A DNA stretch of 64,000 nucleotides from Sphingomonas hankyongi (GCF_023516575.1 NZ_JAMGBE010000002.1:496001-560000), one strand, 5' to 3'. Positions 26,661-36,212 are shown, counted from the stretch's first letter. Program-made: numbers and translations. The notes: generated by a model not told the origin, from the sequence alone.

Positions 26661-27145
26661 TTCGTGCGAATGTACCGAACCTGGCCGACGTCGCTCCAGG
26701 CTCCGCCATTGACGGATTTCTCCTGGCGCAGGCCGAGGCCCGTCGGGAGCGGCCAGATGTGGGTGCGCACCTGATTGAACCCGTCCGGGCGCTGATATTC
26801 ACCAAGGCACGTCACACCTTTGAGGCCATTGGCAAAGCAGCTCTCGGATCGGCTCGATCCGTCCTGCGCGTAGCTCAGATAGGTGTAGGTCTTCGCCGCT
26901 TCCGACCAACCCAGCACAGCCACGTGGTGCTGCGGCTTACCGTGGCGGCCGTCCATCGTGTTGCAGACCACGAACGCGTGGTCCTCGAACCATGCGCAAC
27001 TGTCCCGATAGCGGTCTTCCATGCCCGCAATGGTCCATTCACCGACCAGGAACCCCAGCCCCTGCTCCAGCTCAGGCCGAGCGGCCGTCACGGGACCGTC
27101 CAAAAATAATGCGAGCGCTGCAGCGCCGATGATGATGTACCGCAT
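26657..27145 (-). CDS. Exported protein of unknown function (DUF1579-like)
   Basis: A 162-residue protein with a signal peptide (YIIIGAAALALFLDGPVTA). The mature part begins with GLGFLVGEWTIAGMEDRYRD, and later HHVAVLGWSEAAKTYTYLSY: the layout of DUF1579-type lipocalin-like proteins that start 'x-LxGxWxG'. ATG at 27145 has GGGAAG at proper distance. Its stop overlaps the GTG of ubiA, so both are one transcription unit. Confidence 0.65.
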   Translation of the reverse strand: MRYIIIGAAALALFLDGPVTAARPELEQGLGFLVGEWTIAGMEDRYRDSCAWFEDHAFVVCNTMDGRHGKPQHHVAVLGWSEAAKTYTYLSYAQDGSSRSESCFANGLKGVTCLGEYQRPDGFNQVRTHIWPLPTGLGLRQEKSVNGGAWSDVGQVRYIRTK

Positions 27146-27250
27146 GATGTCTTCCCACCGAGCCCGCGCCCAATGTGACCGTAGCGCGGCGCGCATGCAA
27201 TCGGATCAGCGCGCTTTTGACCGCGAGCATCGCTGACGTAGAAGGCGAAG

Positions 27251-27988
27251 ATGCCTGCAACCCCCGCCTGGCCTCCGAAGAGCCTGCCGCGCCTGTTCGT
27301 TCGCACGCCCCTGGCAGCAGGCGCGAACATCGAGCTGGATGCAACTCAGGCCAATTATCTCGGCAACGTCCTACGGCTGAAGGAAGGCGGCGAGTTACTG
27401 GTTTTCGACGGAGGCTCCGGGGAGTGGCTCGCAAATATCTTGGACGCGGCGAAGAAGCGCATGACGCTCACTGTCGAGCGCCGTACGCGCGAACCGGAGA
27501 TCGTCCCCGACGTTTGGCTCGCTTTCGCGCCGGTGAAACGGACGCAGACAGACTGGCTGGTTGAAAAGGCCACCGAGCTGGGTGCAGTCAGGCTGATCCC
27601 GGTAATGACGCAGCGAACGGTCGCGGAGCGCGTCAAGCTCGAACGGCTGGAGGCAATCTCGATCGAGGCTGCCGAACAGTGCGGTCGCACGCTTCTACCG
27701 GAGATTCTCGAACCGTTGTCACTGAAGCAGCTGCTCGATCAAATGGGATCGCGAACCCTTTACTTCGCGGATGAAAAGGGCGGCGAACCGGCAGCTTCGG
27801 CGATGCGGCCCGGCTCGGCCCTGATCCTCACCGGACCCGAAGGCGGGTTTACGGCCGAGGAGCGCGCTCTTGTACGCTCTGCTCATGGCAGCATCGCAAT
27901 TTCGCTCGGCCCCCGCATCCTCCGCGCGGAAACGGCCGCGCTGGCTGCGCTTGCCGCCTATATGGCGCTCGCCGGAGACTGGCGCTAA
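27251..27988 (+). CDS. rsmE: 16S rRNA (uracil-1498-N3)-methyltransferase
   Basis: A 245-residue SPOUT methyltransferase modifying U1498 of 16S rRNA. The N-terminal PUA-like domain contains QANYLGNVLRLKEGGELLVF; the C-terminal knot shows LILTGPEGGFTAEE and LGPRILRAETAALAAL, the SAM-binding signature. It heads a plus-strand run with gshA 12 nt behind. Confidence 0.95.
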   Translation: MPATPAWPPKSLPRLFVRTPLAAGANIELDATQANYLGNVLRLKEGGELLVFDGGSGEWLANILDAAKKRMTLTVERRTREPEIVPDVWLAFAPVKRTQTDWLVEKATELGAVRLIPVMTQRTVAERVKLERLEAISIEAAEQCGRTLLPEILEPLSLKQLLDQMGSRTLYFADEKGGEPAASAMRPGSALILTGPEGGFTAEERALVRSAHGSIAISLGPRILRAETAALAALAAYMALAGDWR

Positions 27989-28000
27989 GCGCGCCGGCGG

Positions 28001-29371
28001 ATGACCCAACGCACCGACGACAGCGCTAGCCCGCTCATCGAGACCCGAGCCGATTTGCTGTCGGTCTTCTCAGGCGGAGAAAAGCCGAAAGAAAGCTGGC
28101 GGATCGGTACTGAGCACGAGAAATTCGTCTACCGGGTCGAGGATCATCGCGCCCCTTCCTATGACGAGCGCGGCGGCATCCGCGACTTGCTAAAGGGCCT
28201 TACCGAGTTCGGCTGGAGCCCGGTCGTCGAGAACGGCAATGTGATTGCCCTGACCGGCAGCGACGGCACCATAAGCCTAGAGCCCGCGGGGCAGTTCGAG
28301 CTATCCGGAGCGCCGCTGGAAACCCTCCACCAGACGTGCGCCGAGGCTGCGCGCCATCTCGGTCAGTGCAAGATGATCGGCGATCGTCTCGGGCTCGGTT
28401 TCCTGGGGGTGGGCATGTGGCCCGACAAGACGCGCGCCGAGCTGCCGATCATGCCCAAGGGCCGGTACAAGGTGATGCTGAACTACATGCCCAAGGTCGG
28501 TAACCTGGGCCTCGACATGATGCTCCGCACCTGTACCATACAGGTTAATTTAGATTATAGTTCTGAAGCCGACATGGTGAAGAAGTTCCGCGTCGGCCTG
28601 GCTCTGCAGCCGGTTGCGACGGCTCTTTTCGCGAATTCACCATTCACGGAGGGCAAGCCGAACGGCTTCAAGAGTTTCCGCAGCCATATCTGGGAAGACA
28701 CGGACCCGGACCGGACGGGAATGCTGCCGTTCGTGTTCGAGGATGGCTTCGGCTACGAACGCTACTGCGATTACGCACTCGATGTGCCGATGTACTTCAT
28801 CTACCGGGACGGCGAATATATCGACGTCGCGGGCCGCAGCTTTCGGGACTTCCTGGAAGGCAGGCTTCCGGAGCTTCCGGGCGAGAAGCCCACGCTCACC
28901 GACTGGACTGACCATCTTTCCACCGCCTTTCCGGAAGTGCGGCTGAAGAGCTTTCTCGAGATGCGCGGCGCCGATGGGGGCCGGTGGGGCCGCATCTGCG
29001 GGCTTCCGGCCTTTTGGGTGGGGTTGCTTTACGACAGTGACGCGCTCGACGCCGCCTGGGACCTGGTGAAGGACTGGCGCATCGAGGAGCGCGAGCGGCT
29101 GCGCCACGAAGTGCCCGGCCTGGCACTCGACGCGCGCGTACCCGACGGGCGTTCGATGGGCGAATTCGCGGCCGAAGTGCTCGACATATCGGCGAGCGGA
29201 TTAACCCAGCGCGGGTTCCTCAACTTTGCCGGCGACAACGAAGGTGGATTCCTTGATCCATTGCGCGACGTCGTCGCAAGCGGCATGACGCCCGCCGATC
29301 GGCTGCTCGCCAAGTATCACGGCGAATGGAGCGGCGACCTGTCCCATATCTACAAGGAATTCAGCTTCTGA
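28001..29371 (+). CDS. gshA: Glutamate-cysteine ligase
   Basis: A 456-residue enzyme catalysing the first step of glutathione synthesis. It belongs to the alphaproteobacterial/plant-type group: WRIGTEHEKFVYR near the N-terminus, TISLEPAGQFELSGAPLETL and RYKVMLNYMPKVGNLGLDMM; late GRWGRICGLPAFWVGLLYD. The gene starts 12 nt after rsmE, and its TGA overlaps the ATG of the peptidase gene by one base. A GST and an uncharacterised GSH use are elsewhere in the window. Confidence 0.95.
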   Translation: MTQRTDDSASPLIETRADLLSVFSGGEKPKESWRIGTEHEKFVYRVEDHRAPSYDERGGIRDLLKGLTEFGWSPVVENGNVIALTGSDGTISLEPAGQFELSGAPLETLHQTCAEAARHLGQCKMIGDRLGLGFLGVGMWPDKTRAELPIMPKGRYKVMLNYMPKVGNLGLDMMLRTCTIQVNLDYSSEADMVKKFRVGLALQPVATALFANSPFTEGKPNGFKSFRSHIWEDTDPDRTGMLPFVFEDGFGYERYCDYALDVPMYFIYRDGEYIDVAGRSFRDFLEGRLPELPGEKPTLTDWTDHLSTAFPEVRLKSFLEMRGADGGRWGRICGLPAFWVGLLYDSDALDAAWDLVKDWRIEERERLRHEVPGLALDARVPDGRSMGEFAAEVLDISASGLTQRGFLNFAGDNEGGFLDPLRDVVASGMTPADRLLAKYHGEWSGDLSHIYKEFSF

Positions 29372-30339
29372 TGGACATGCAGATCACTGGCCGCCGCGCG
29401 CTTTACGAAGCGTTCGACCCTTACGAGACCGGACAGCTCGACGTGGGCGACGGTCACACTCTCTATTGGGAGCTGAGCGGTAATCCGGAAGGCAAGCCCG
29501 TCGTCTTCCTGCATGGCGGCCCGGGCGGCGGATCGAGCCCTGAGCATCGGCGGCAGTTCGACCCCGACAGATACAAGATGCTGGTGTTCGATCAGCGCGG
29601 GTGTGGCAAGTCGACGCCTTATGCGAGCCTCGATGCGAACACGACCTGGCACCTCGTCGACGACATCGAAAAGCTTCGGACCGAAGTAGCCAAGGTCGAC
29701 AAGTGGATGGTGTTCGGAGGGAGCTGGGGCTCGACGCTTTCACTGGCCTATGCGCAAACCTACCCCGATCGCGTCACAGAGCTGGTCCTGCGCGGCATCT
29801 TCCTGTTCGACCAGTATGAGGTCGACTGGCTTTACAAGGAGGGCGCCGACTCCGTTTATCCGGACAAGTGGGACGAATTCATTTCGCTGATCCCCGAAGA
29901 CGAGCGCGGAAACTTGGTGGAGGCCTATCGCAAGCGCCTCACTTCCGGCACCGCTGAGGAGCAGTTGCCGGCCGCCAAGGCCTGGAGCGCGTGGGAGGCG
30001 GCGACCGTGACCGTCCTGCCCAGCGAAGAAACGGTGGAGCATTTCACAAGCCCGGAGATCGCGGTGGCGATCGCCCGCATCGAGAATCATTACATGGCGA
30101 ACGGCGGCTGGCTGGAAGAAGGCCAGCTGCTGCGCGGCGCAGAGAAGATTCGGCACATTCCGGGCGTCATAGTGCAGGGCCGCCACGACACCTGCACGCC
30201 CCCGAAGGCAGCGTGGGCGCTCAAGAAGGCCTGGCCGGAGGTCGAGCTCAACATCGTGCCGGACGGCGGCCACCTCTACAATGAGCCCGGAATTCTCGAC
30301 GGGCTGATACGGGCGACCGACAGGTTCGCATCACAATAA
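29371..30339 (+). CDS. pip: Prolyl aminopeptidase (S33 family)
   Basis: A 322-residue alpha/beta hydrolase that removes N-terminal proline. The oxyanion motif is FLHGGPGGGSSP, the nucleophile elbow FGGSWGSTLSLAY, the late His is in GGHLYNE and the Asp in QGRHDTCTP. The ATG shares its A with the gshA stop, so coupling is likely. Confidence 0.95.
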   Translation: MDMQITGRRALYEAFDPYETGQLDVGDGHTLYWELSGNPEGKPVVFLHGGPGGGSSPEHRRQFDPDRYKMLVFDQRGCGKSTPYASLDANTTWHLVDDIEKLRTEVAKVDKWMVFGGSWGSTLSLAYAQTYPDRVTELVLRGIFLFDQYEVDWLYKEGADSVYPDKWDEFISLIPEDERGNLVEAYRKRLTSGTAEEQLPAAKAWSAWEAATVTVLPSEETVEHFTSPEIAVAIARIENHYMANGGWLEEGQLLRGAEKIRHIPGVIVQGRHDTCTPPKAAWALKKAWPEVELNIVPDGGHLYNEPGILDGLIRATDRFASQ

Positions 30340-30394
30340 GCGGCGAGCGCGTCGACGGGATGACGGCGGGCCGGTGATTGGCTACGCCGCGCGG

Positions 30395-31702
30395 ATGCGC
30401 ATGCGTTCTTTCATCATCTTCGCCGCAGCAGTGATGGCCGCATCACCGGCCGCAGCGAGGCTGTCCCCCGCCGAGCAGGCAATGGTGCGAACCGTGGACG
30501 CGGAACGCGACCGCACGGTCTCAATGCTTGCCAAATGGGTCGGCCAGAACAGCGGCTCGTTGAACGCCCCCGGTGTGACGAGCGTCGGCCAAATGGTCCG
30601 GTCCGAACTGGAGCCGCTGGGCTTCGCCGTCGAATGGATCGACATGAAGGCGGCGCATCGGGCCGGTCATCTGGTCGCGCGGCACAAAGGCAATGGCCGC
30701 GGCAAGCGCCTCCTGCTCATCGGGCACCTGGACACGGTCTTCGAACCGGACTCGCCGTTCCAACGGTGGGAAAGGAAAGGCGATTGGGGCCATGGGCCCG
30801 GGGCGGCCGACGACAAGGGCGGCGTCGCCGTCATCGTCGCAGCCATTCGCGCGATGCAGCGGGCAGGTACGCTCAAGAATGCCGACATCACCATATTCCT
30901 TACCGGGGACGAAGAAGACTCAGGGAATCCCATCGAGCTCGCGCGGCGCGATCTGATCGCTGCGGGCAAAGCGGCCGATGTCGCGCTCGATTTCGAAGGC
31001 CTGGTCCGCGATGGCGGTCAGGACATGGGCTCGACGGCGCGCCGCAGCTCGGGAAGCTGGACGGTGGAGGTCACGGCCACGAGCGCGCATTCGAGCGGCA
31101 TCTTCACCCAATCGAGCGGCTATGGCGCCATCTATGAGCTTGCGCGGATCCTGGATGGCTTCCGTCGCGAGCTTCGCGAGGACAAGCTGACTTATAATGT
31201 CGGGCTGATCGGCGGCGGGACCAGTGCCGCGCTCGACGCCGGGCGCATCAGGCTGGAGGCCACCGGCAAGACCAACATCATTCCCCCGACCGCCGTGGCC
31301 CGCGGCGATCTTCGTGCTATCGATCCAAGTCAGATCGAGCGCACGCAGCAGAAGATGCGGACGATCGTTGCCCAGTCTCTGCCCGGAACCAAGGCGACGA
31401 TCAGCTTCGATAACGACGGCTATCCGCCCATGCCCCCGACCGCGGGCAATCGCGCAGTCCTGGAGGAACTCAACCGGGTCAACCGCGATGCCGGCTTCCA
31501 GGTCATGCCCGAGCTCGATCCGGTGAAGCGCGGCGCCGGCGACATCAGCTTCGTCGCCGCGGACGTCGACGGCCTTGCCGGCCTCGGTCCGGCGAGCGAC
31601 GGAGACCACACGCCGGCAGAGCGCGTGGACATCCCCTCGATCAGCCTTCAGGCCAAGCGCGCCGCTATCCTGATGAGCCGGCTTTCCGCCCAGCCTCGCT
31701 AA
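30395..31702 (+). CDS. M20/M25/M40 family exported metallopeptidase
   Basis: A 435-residue exported zinc peptidase related to carboxypeptidase G2. A signal peptide (RSFIIFAAAVMAASPAAA) is followed by metal ligands in LLIGHLDTVFEP, GPGAADDKGGVAVIV and LTGDEEDSGNP. The dimerisation domain holds AHSSGIFTQSSG. The start at 30395 puts the signal at the N-terminus; a GTG at 30374 is the alternative. Substrate unknown, probably C-terminal Glu or dipeptides in the periplasm. Confidence 0.85.
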   Translation: MRMRSFIIFAAAVMAASPAAARLSPAEQAMVRTVDAERDRTVSMLAKWVGQNSGSLNAPGVTSVGQMVRSELEPLGFAVEWIDMKAAHRAGHLVARHKGNGRGKRLLLIGHLDTVFEPDSPFQRWERKGDWGHGPGAADDKGGVAVIVAAIRAMQRAGTLKNADITIFLTGDEEDSGNPIELARRDLIAAGKAADVALDFEGLVRDGGQDMGSTARRSSGSWTVEVTATSAHSSGIFTQSSGYGAIYELARILDGFRRELREDKLTYNVGLIGGGTSAALDAGRIRLEATGKTNIIPPTAVARGDLRAIDPSQIERTQQKMRTIVAQSLPGTKATISFDNDGYPPMPPTAGNRAVLEELNRVNRDAGFQVMPELDPVKRGAGDISFVAADVDGLAGLGPASDGDHTPAERVDIPSISLQAKRAAILMSRLSAQPR

Positions 31703-31810
31703 GCGTCTCAAGCCCGAACTTGCGTGGCGTTGGCGCGAGGCGCAAGCTGCCCTTGCGGGGCCGAAATCGTGGCGCCCGAAGTCGTATCACCAGCAGACAG
31801 GGGAAGTGAT

Positions 31811-32170
31811 ATGCGCAAACACGTTCTGCTTAACGGTCTCATCGCGGGGATCATGCTTGCAAGCGCCTCCGCGGCCGATGCTCAACGCGCCTTCAAGGCG
31901 AGGCCGTTCGACCCAAATGCCTCGACGCAAACGGCTACCGACTACAGCCAGTTCGATCCGAACGTTCAGATCGGCAAGATCCTCAAGAATACGGAGATGC
32001 TGCTTCAGCAAATCCAGCAACTCAACGATCGTCTGGATGAGACTCAGAAGGAGCTCGGCCTGATCGAAGGCCGGGTCAGATCCACCGCGATGTACATGAA
32101 TTCCGGCACTGGCGAGAGCGTAGGCCCGATGATCACCGAGATCCGAGACCGCGTGAGGAAGATGGACTAA
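31811..32170 (+). CDS. Exported coiled-coil protein (119 aa)
   Basis: A signal peptide (LLNGLIAGIMLASASAADA) precedes a short linker and a coiled coil, MLLQQIQQLNDRLDETQKEL. No family is recognised. GGGGAAG lies before the ATG. It is 11 nt from the convergent end of ligD, so the two transcripts must overlap. Confidence 0.65.
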   Translation: MRKHVLLNGLIAGIMLASASAADAQRAFKARPFDPNASTQTATDYSQFDPNVQIGKILKNTEMLLQQIQQLNDRLDETQKELGLIEGRVRSTAMYMNSGTGESVGPMITEIRDRVRKMD

Positions 32171-32181
32171 GCGCCATAGGC

Positions 32182-34662
32182 TCAGGCGTCGGGCAAAGCC
32201 TGCTTCGCCTTGCACCAGCCGGCCAGTGCTTTCGAGCTCGCGCGCTCGAGCAGTTCGTTCGCGTCGCGGATGCTGAAATGATGGCCGCTCTCATAGCGGT
32301 CGAGCTCGTCCCACGCGACGGGCGCGGCGACCGGCGCGCCTTCCCGCCCGCGCGCGGAGTAAGGCAACACGGCCGTCGCACCGCGCTGGTTGCGCAGCCA
32401 GTCGAGGAAGATCCGACCTTTGCGTTGCTCCTTGCGAATGTTCGCCGTGAACATCTGCGGCTCGGCCTCTGAGATTGCGCGGCTGAACCGTTCGGCAAAG
32501 CTTTTGACGGTAGGCCAGTCCTCGGACGCGTCGAGCGGAACGACGACGTGCATGCCCTTGCCGCCGGACAGCAGCGGCCAGCTCTCAAGACCCAAGCCTT
32601 TGAGCAACTCTCGAAGCAGCAGCGCGGCTTCTTTCACGCTCCCGAAATCGAGCCCGACGTCGGGGTCGAGGTCGAACACCAAGCGGTCAGGATATTCGAC
32701 CTTGGCGACCCTGCTGCCCCAGCCATGGAACTCGATGGTGCCCATCTGGACGCAGGCGAGCAGGCCGCGAATGTCATCGAAGTAAAGATAATCCTCGAAG
32801 TGGCCGTCCTTCTCCTCGATCGGGATTTGCTTCACGTGCGGCCCAAACGTCCCCTTGTCATGCTTCTGGAAGAAGCTCTCGCCGGTTCGCCCCGAGGGAA
32901 AGCGGATCAGCGTCATCGGGCGCTCGACGGCGTCGACCATGATCAGGGGCTCGACCTGGGCGTAATAGTCCGCGAGGTCCTTCTTGGTTAGGCCGAGCTC
33001 GGGGAAGATGATCCGCTCGGGGCTGCTGATCTCGATGCCGAAGCTCTCCGCCGTCGCGGGCGTCCCCTTCTTTTCCGACTTTTTCAGATGCTTGGGCATT
33101 TCGCGCACCACCTTGCTCGCCGGCTTGTCCTCGCGGAGCCCCATGAAGCTAGGATGCCGCAGGACGCCGTCATCGGTGAATTCGGTAAAGGCGATTTCCG
33201 CGACCAGTTCCGGCTTGATCCAGTGCGCGCCCTTGCGGTCGGCGCGCGGCACGTCGACGGCGGACTTTTCGACTGCGAGCGGCTCCATCCGCTCCATCAA
33301 TTCCTCGATCAGCGCCGCGTTGAAGCCCGTGCCGACTTTCCCGACGTAGGTAAGCTTGCGCCCCTCGCGAGCGCCGAGCAGAAGCGACCGAAATCCACGC
33401 CGCTTATCGCTCTCCGACCAGCCGACGATCACGAACTCCTGTCGCTGGATGCATTTGATCTTTAGCCAGTTCCGCGTGCGCGTGCCGCTGTAGGGATCGC
33501 TGGCTTTCTTCGAGATGATCCCTTCCCCGCCCTGCTTGCAAACGGCTTCGAACATCTCCTCGCCGCGACCGATGATGTGATCGCCGTAGAGAATCGGCGG
33601 TGAGACAGCCTGGAGCAGCGCGGCTAGCCTCTCCTTGCGCTCGATGTTCGGAAGCTTCCTGATGTCCTCGCCGCGATCGACCAGCAGGTCGAACGCGTAG
33701 AAGGCGAGGTTGGCGTTCCCGCCCTTCAGAGTCGATTGCAGGAGCTGGAAACTCGGCCGGCCATCCTCGTCCAGCGCAACCGCTTCGCCGTCGATGAGGC
33801 AACCGGCAGGCAGCCTGGCGGCAGCTTTCACCAGCGGCTTGAACTTGTCGCTCCAGTCCTTGCCGTTCCGCGTCCATGCCGTCGCGGCGCCCTCGCCTAC
33901 CGCCAGCAGCAGGCGATAACCGTCATATTTGATCTCATGGATCCAGCTGCTTCCGGTGGGCACCTCGTCGACCAGCGTCGCCAGCTGCGGTTCCTGAAAC
34001 ACAGGCGGCGCCTTGCTCGCTTTGCGCCTGGTGCGCCCGCCTTTCTGTCCACCGCGATTGGAACGCCACACGTCCACGCCGGTCGCAATCTCTGCCATGG
34101 TTCGGCCGGTAGTTACGCTGGTGACGCAATTGTCGACCAGCGCGTCGCCATCGTCGGCGTCCGCAAAATCATCGGTGACTTTCTTCAGCATCCAAGGCTC
34201 GGCCTTCTCGCCAGGCTTGGGCTTCAGCCGGAACATCACCCACTCGCCCTTCATCCGCTCGCCCTCGAGCGTGAAATGAAGATGGCCTTCCTCGATGGTC
34301 TTGCTCGGGTCCTTGCGCGGATCGGGAATCCAGCGCCCCTGGTCCCACAGCATGACGGTCCCGCCGCCATATTCGCCTTTCGGGATCGTCCCCTCGAACC
34401 CACCGTAATCGAGCGGATGGTCCTCGGTCCGCATTGCGAGCCGGTTCTCGCCGGGATCGAGGCTGGGGCCCTTCGGCACTGCCCAGCTTTTGAGGACGCC
34501 GTCGAGCTCGAGCCGGAAGTCCCAGTGAAGCCGTGACGCCTCATGCTTCTGGACGACGAAGCTGTCGCCCTTCCCTTTCAGCCTTCGGCCGCGCGGCTCC
34601 TTCGTCTTCGAGAAGTCGCGCTTGCGGTTGTACGTCTCGATGTCGAGCTTGCGGGCAGCCAT
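32182..34662 (-). CDS. ligD: ATP-dependent DNA ligase D (NHEJ)
   Basis: An 826-residue multifunctional enzyme of bacterial non-homologous end joining. Domain order: 3'-phosphoesterase (residues 1-190; VVQKHEASRLHWDFRLELDG and PKGEYGGGTVMLWDQG), ligase (about 220-520; adenylated Lys in IHEIKYDGYR), polymerase/primase (about 540-826; DLDPDVGLDFGSVKEAALLL and LLSGGKGMHVVVP). ATG at 34662 is preferred over a preceding GTG. It lies 15 nt downstream of ku. Confidence 0.97.
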   Translation of the reverse strand: MAARKLDIETYNRKRDFSKTKEPRGRRLKGKGDSFVVQKHEASRLHWDFRLELDGVLKSWAVPKGPSLDPGENRLAMRTEDHPLDYGGFEGTIPKGEYGGGTVMLWDQGRWIPDPRKDPSKTIEEGHLHFTLEGERMKGEWVMFRLKPKPGEKAEPWMLKKVTDDFADADDGDALVDNCVTSVTTGRTMAEIATGVDVWRSNRGGQKGGRTRRKASKAPPVFQEPQLATLVDEVPTGSSWIHEIKYDGYRLLLAVGEGAATAWTRNGKDWSDKFKPLVKAAARLPAGCLIDGEAVALDEDGRPSFQLLQSTLKGGNANLAFYAFDLLVDRGEDIRKLPNIERKERLAALLQAVSPPILYGDHIIGRGEEMFEAVCKQGGEGIISKKASDPYSGTRTRNWLKIKCIQRQEFVIVGWSESDKRRGFRSLLLGAREGRKLTYVGKVGTGFNAALIEELMERMEPLAVEKSAVDVPRADRKGAHWIKPELVAEIAFTEFTDDGVLRHPSFMGLREDKPASKVVREMPKHLKKSEKKGTPATAESFGIEISSPERIIFPELGLTKKDLADYYAQVEPLIMVDAVERPMTLIRFPSGRTGESFFQKHDKGTFGPHVKQIPIEEKDGHFEDYLYFDDIRGLLACVQMGTIEFHGWGSRVAKVEYPDRLVFDLDPDVGLDFGSVKEAALLLRELLKGLGLESWPLLSGGKGMHVVVPLDASEDWPTVKSFAERFSRAISEAEPQMFTANIRKEQRKGRIFLDWLRNQRGATAVLPYSARGREGAPVAAPVAWDELDRYESGHHFSIRDANELLERASSKALAGWCKAKQALPDA

Positions 34663-34677
34663 CACTCAGCCAAGAGA

Positions 34678-35580
34678 TTATGCCCGTTTACGCGCTGGCG
34701 CCTTTTCCGGTTCCTTCCTGGATGTCGCGCGCTTGGCGGCGGATTTCTTCGGCGCAGCCTTTTTCCCCTTGGCACCGGCCTCCGACTTTCCCTCACCCAG
34801 GCTTTTCTTGAGCGCTGCCATGAGGTCGATCACGTTCGATCCCTTGGGCGGCGCGGCATCCGTATCCGGATCCTGGATGACCTTCTCGCCCTTCTTCTTC
34901 TGCTTCTCGGCAATCAGGTCCTTGAGCGCATCCACATAGCGGTTGTGGAACTCGCTCGGGTCGAACTCGCCCGCTTTGCGCTCGATCAGCATCGACGCCA
35001 TGTCGAGCAGGTCGGGGTCCGGCTTGGTGTCGCCGATGTCGCGGAAGAAGCCCGACGACTTGTTGACCTCGTCTGCGTAGCGGAGGGTCTCCATCAGCAT
35101 GCCGCGATCATGCGGCTTCAGCGCCACGACATATTCCTGTCCGCGCATCGCGAGCTGGCCGACGCCGACCTTGCGGGCATCCTTGAGCGCGTCGCGCAAT
35201 ACGACATAGGCCTCCTCGGCCAGATCGTCGGCCGGCACGACATAATAGGGCTTCTCGAAATACATTGGCGCGATGTCGTCCTCGTCGACGAACTGGACCA
35301 GATCGAGCGTCTTGCGGCTCTCGAGCTTCACGCTCTCGATCTCCTCGGGATCGAGCAGCACATAATGCCCCTTCGATACCTCGTATCCCTTGACGATCTC
35401 GTCGCGGTCGACCGGGCCGATGCCGGGAACCACCTTCTCATATTTGATGCGCTTGCCGGACGGCTCATGCACCTGATGAAACTGGATCTGGGCACCACTC
35501 TTCGTCGCCGGGAATATCTCCACCGGAATCGACACGAGCGCCAATCGGATCTGTCCTCTCCAGACAGGACGCGCAGCCAT
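34678..35580 (-). CDS. ku: Ku DNA-end-binding protein (NHEJ)
   Basis: A 300-residue homodimeric Ku ring that binds double-strand ends and recruits LigD. Signature segments are RPVWRGQIRLALVSIPVEIF and YVVLRDALKDARKVGVGQLA; the tail from about residue 250 is Lys/Ala-rich (KGKKAAPKKSAAKRATSRK), as in Ku proteins that hold DNA more tightly. ATG at 35580 lies 6 nt after AAAGGGA, while an upstream GTG touches it. An EcfG-like promoter precedes. Confidence 0.97.
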   Translation of the reverse strand: MAARPVWRGQIRLALVSIPVEIFPATKSGAQIQFHQVHEPSGKRIKYEKVVPGIGPVDRDEIVKGYEVSKGHYVLLDPEEIESVKLESRKTLDLVQFVDEDDIAPMYFEKPYYVVPADDLAEEAYVVLRDALKDARKVGVGQLAMRGQEYVVALKPHDRGMLMETLRYADEVNKSSGFFRDIGDTKPDPDLLDMASMLIERKAGEFDPSEFHNRYVDALKDLIAEKQKKKGEKVIQDPDTDAAPPKGSNVIDLMAALKKSLGEGKSEAGAKGKKAAPKKSAAKRATSRKEPEKAPARKRA

Positions 35581-35609
35581 ATTCACTCCCTTTGAATCAG
35601 GGCGGATTC

Positions 35610-35635
35610 AACCATCTTAGCTTAAGAGTCGTTCC
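35610..35635 (-). promoter_or_regulatory. EcfG-like general-stress promoter upstream of ku
   Basis: On the minus strand GGAAC (35631-35635), a 17-nt spacer and GGTT (35610-35613) fit the alphaproteobacterial EcfG/RpoE2 consensus GGAAC-N16/17-(C/G)GTT. The predicted start lies about 20 nt before the ku ATG. One site found by eye, so moderate confidence. Confidence 0.45.
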
Positions 35636-35706
35636 GAGTCCGCCATGATTCCGATCGGTTGACTGGACTTGTCCCGGAATGGCATGGGCGTCGCCTCAGC
35701 GCCCGG

Positions 35707-35780
35707 GCGGGTGTAGCTCAATGGTAGAGCAGAAGCCTTCCAAGCTTACGACGAGGGTTCGATTCCCTTCACCCGCTCCA
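35707..35780 (+). tRNA. tRNA-Gly (anticodon TCC)
   Basis: Acceptor arms GCGGGTG and CACCCGC pair fully. D-loop TAGCTCAATGGTAGAGC, anticodon loop CTTCCAA with TCC, TpsiC arm GAGGGTTCGATTCCCTT, discriminator T and an encoded CCA (35778-35780). All standard landmarks are present; length 71 plus CCA. Confidence 0.95.
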
Positions 35781-35863
35781 AATTCTTGCAGTCTCGGGGA
35801 CTGCTGAAACTTGGAACGCCCGCAGCGTAGCGGAGGGGCGACAACTCTTCGCACCCACCTGCG

Positions 35864-35892
35864 TTGACACATAGTGCAGGTCTCGCCACATG
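35864..35892 (+). promoter_or_regulatory. Putative promoter of tRNA-Tyr
   Basis: A perfect -35 TTGACA (35864-35869), 17-nt spacer, then CACATG (35887-35892) as a weak -10. The distance of about 35 nt to the tRNA 5' end suits a short precursor leader. Confidence 0.4.
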
Positions 35893-35926
35893 GCGCGCCT
35901 GCCCATGCGGACCCGCATGACCTCGT

Positions 35927-36012
35927 GGAGAGGTGGCCGAGTGGTTAAAGGCAGCAGACTGTAAATCTGCCCGCGCAAGCGTACGCTGGTTCGAATCCAG
36001 CCCTCTCCACCA
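35927..36012 (+). tRNA. tRNA-Tyr (anticodon GTA)
   Basis: A class II tRNA: acceptor arms GGAGAGG and CCTCTCC pair fully, D-loop begins TGGCCGAGTGGTTAAAGG, anticodon loop has CTGTAAA (GTA), a long variable arm CCGCGCAAGCGTACG, TpsiC arm CTGGTTCGAATCCAG, discriminator A and encoded CCA (36010-36012). Its 3' part is the attachment site of the genomic island. Confidence 0.96.
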
Positions 36013-36013
36013 T
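35954..36013 (+). repeat. attL: 60-bp direct repeat, tRNA-Tyr 3' part
   Basis: The segment from the anticodon stem through CCA plus one T is identical, base for base over 60 bp, to 52574-52633. The identical block ends where the flanks diverge. This is the left attachment core of the island; the tRNA stays intact. Confidence 0.93.
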
Positions 36014-36212
36014 CACGAAAATCGCAGTTTTGCGCCAGTCGTGAAGAGTTGGCAGCCGCGAAAGGGGCGGGTTACGCGTTTCCGGTAGAGTCTTACGGGC
36101 TTCCTTAGTTTTCCGCCATTTTCCGTCGGCTCCCCGCGCTTCCGCGCTACATGCCCGATACATGATGAGACACAAAAAGGATGCGCACCAGCTGTTCGGC
36201 TGTTCAAAATGC

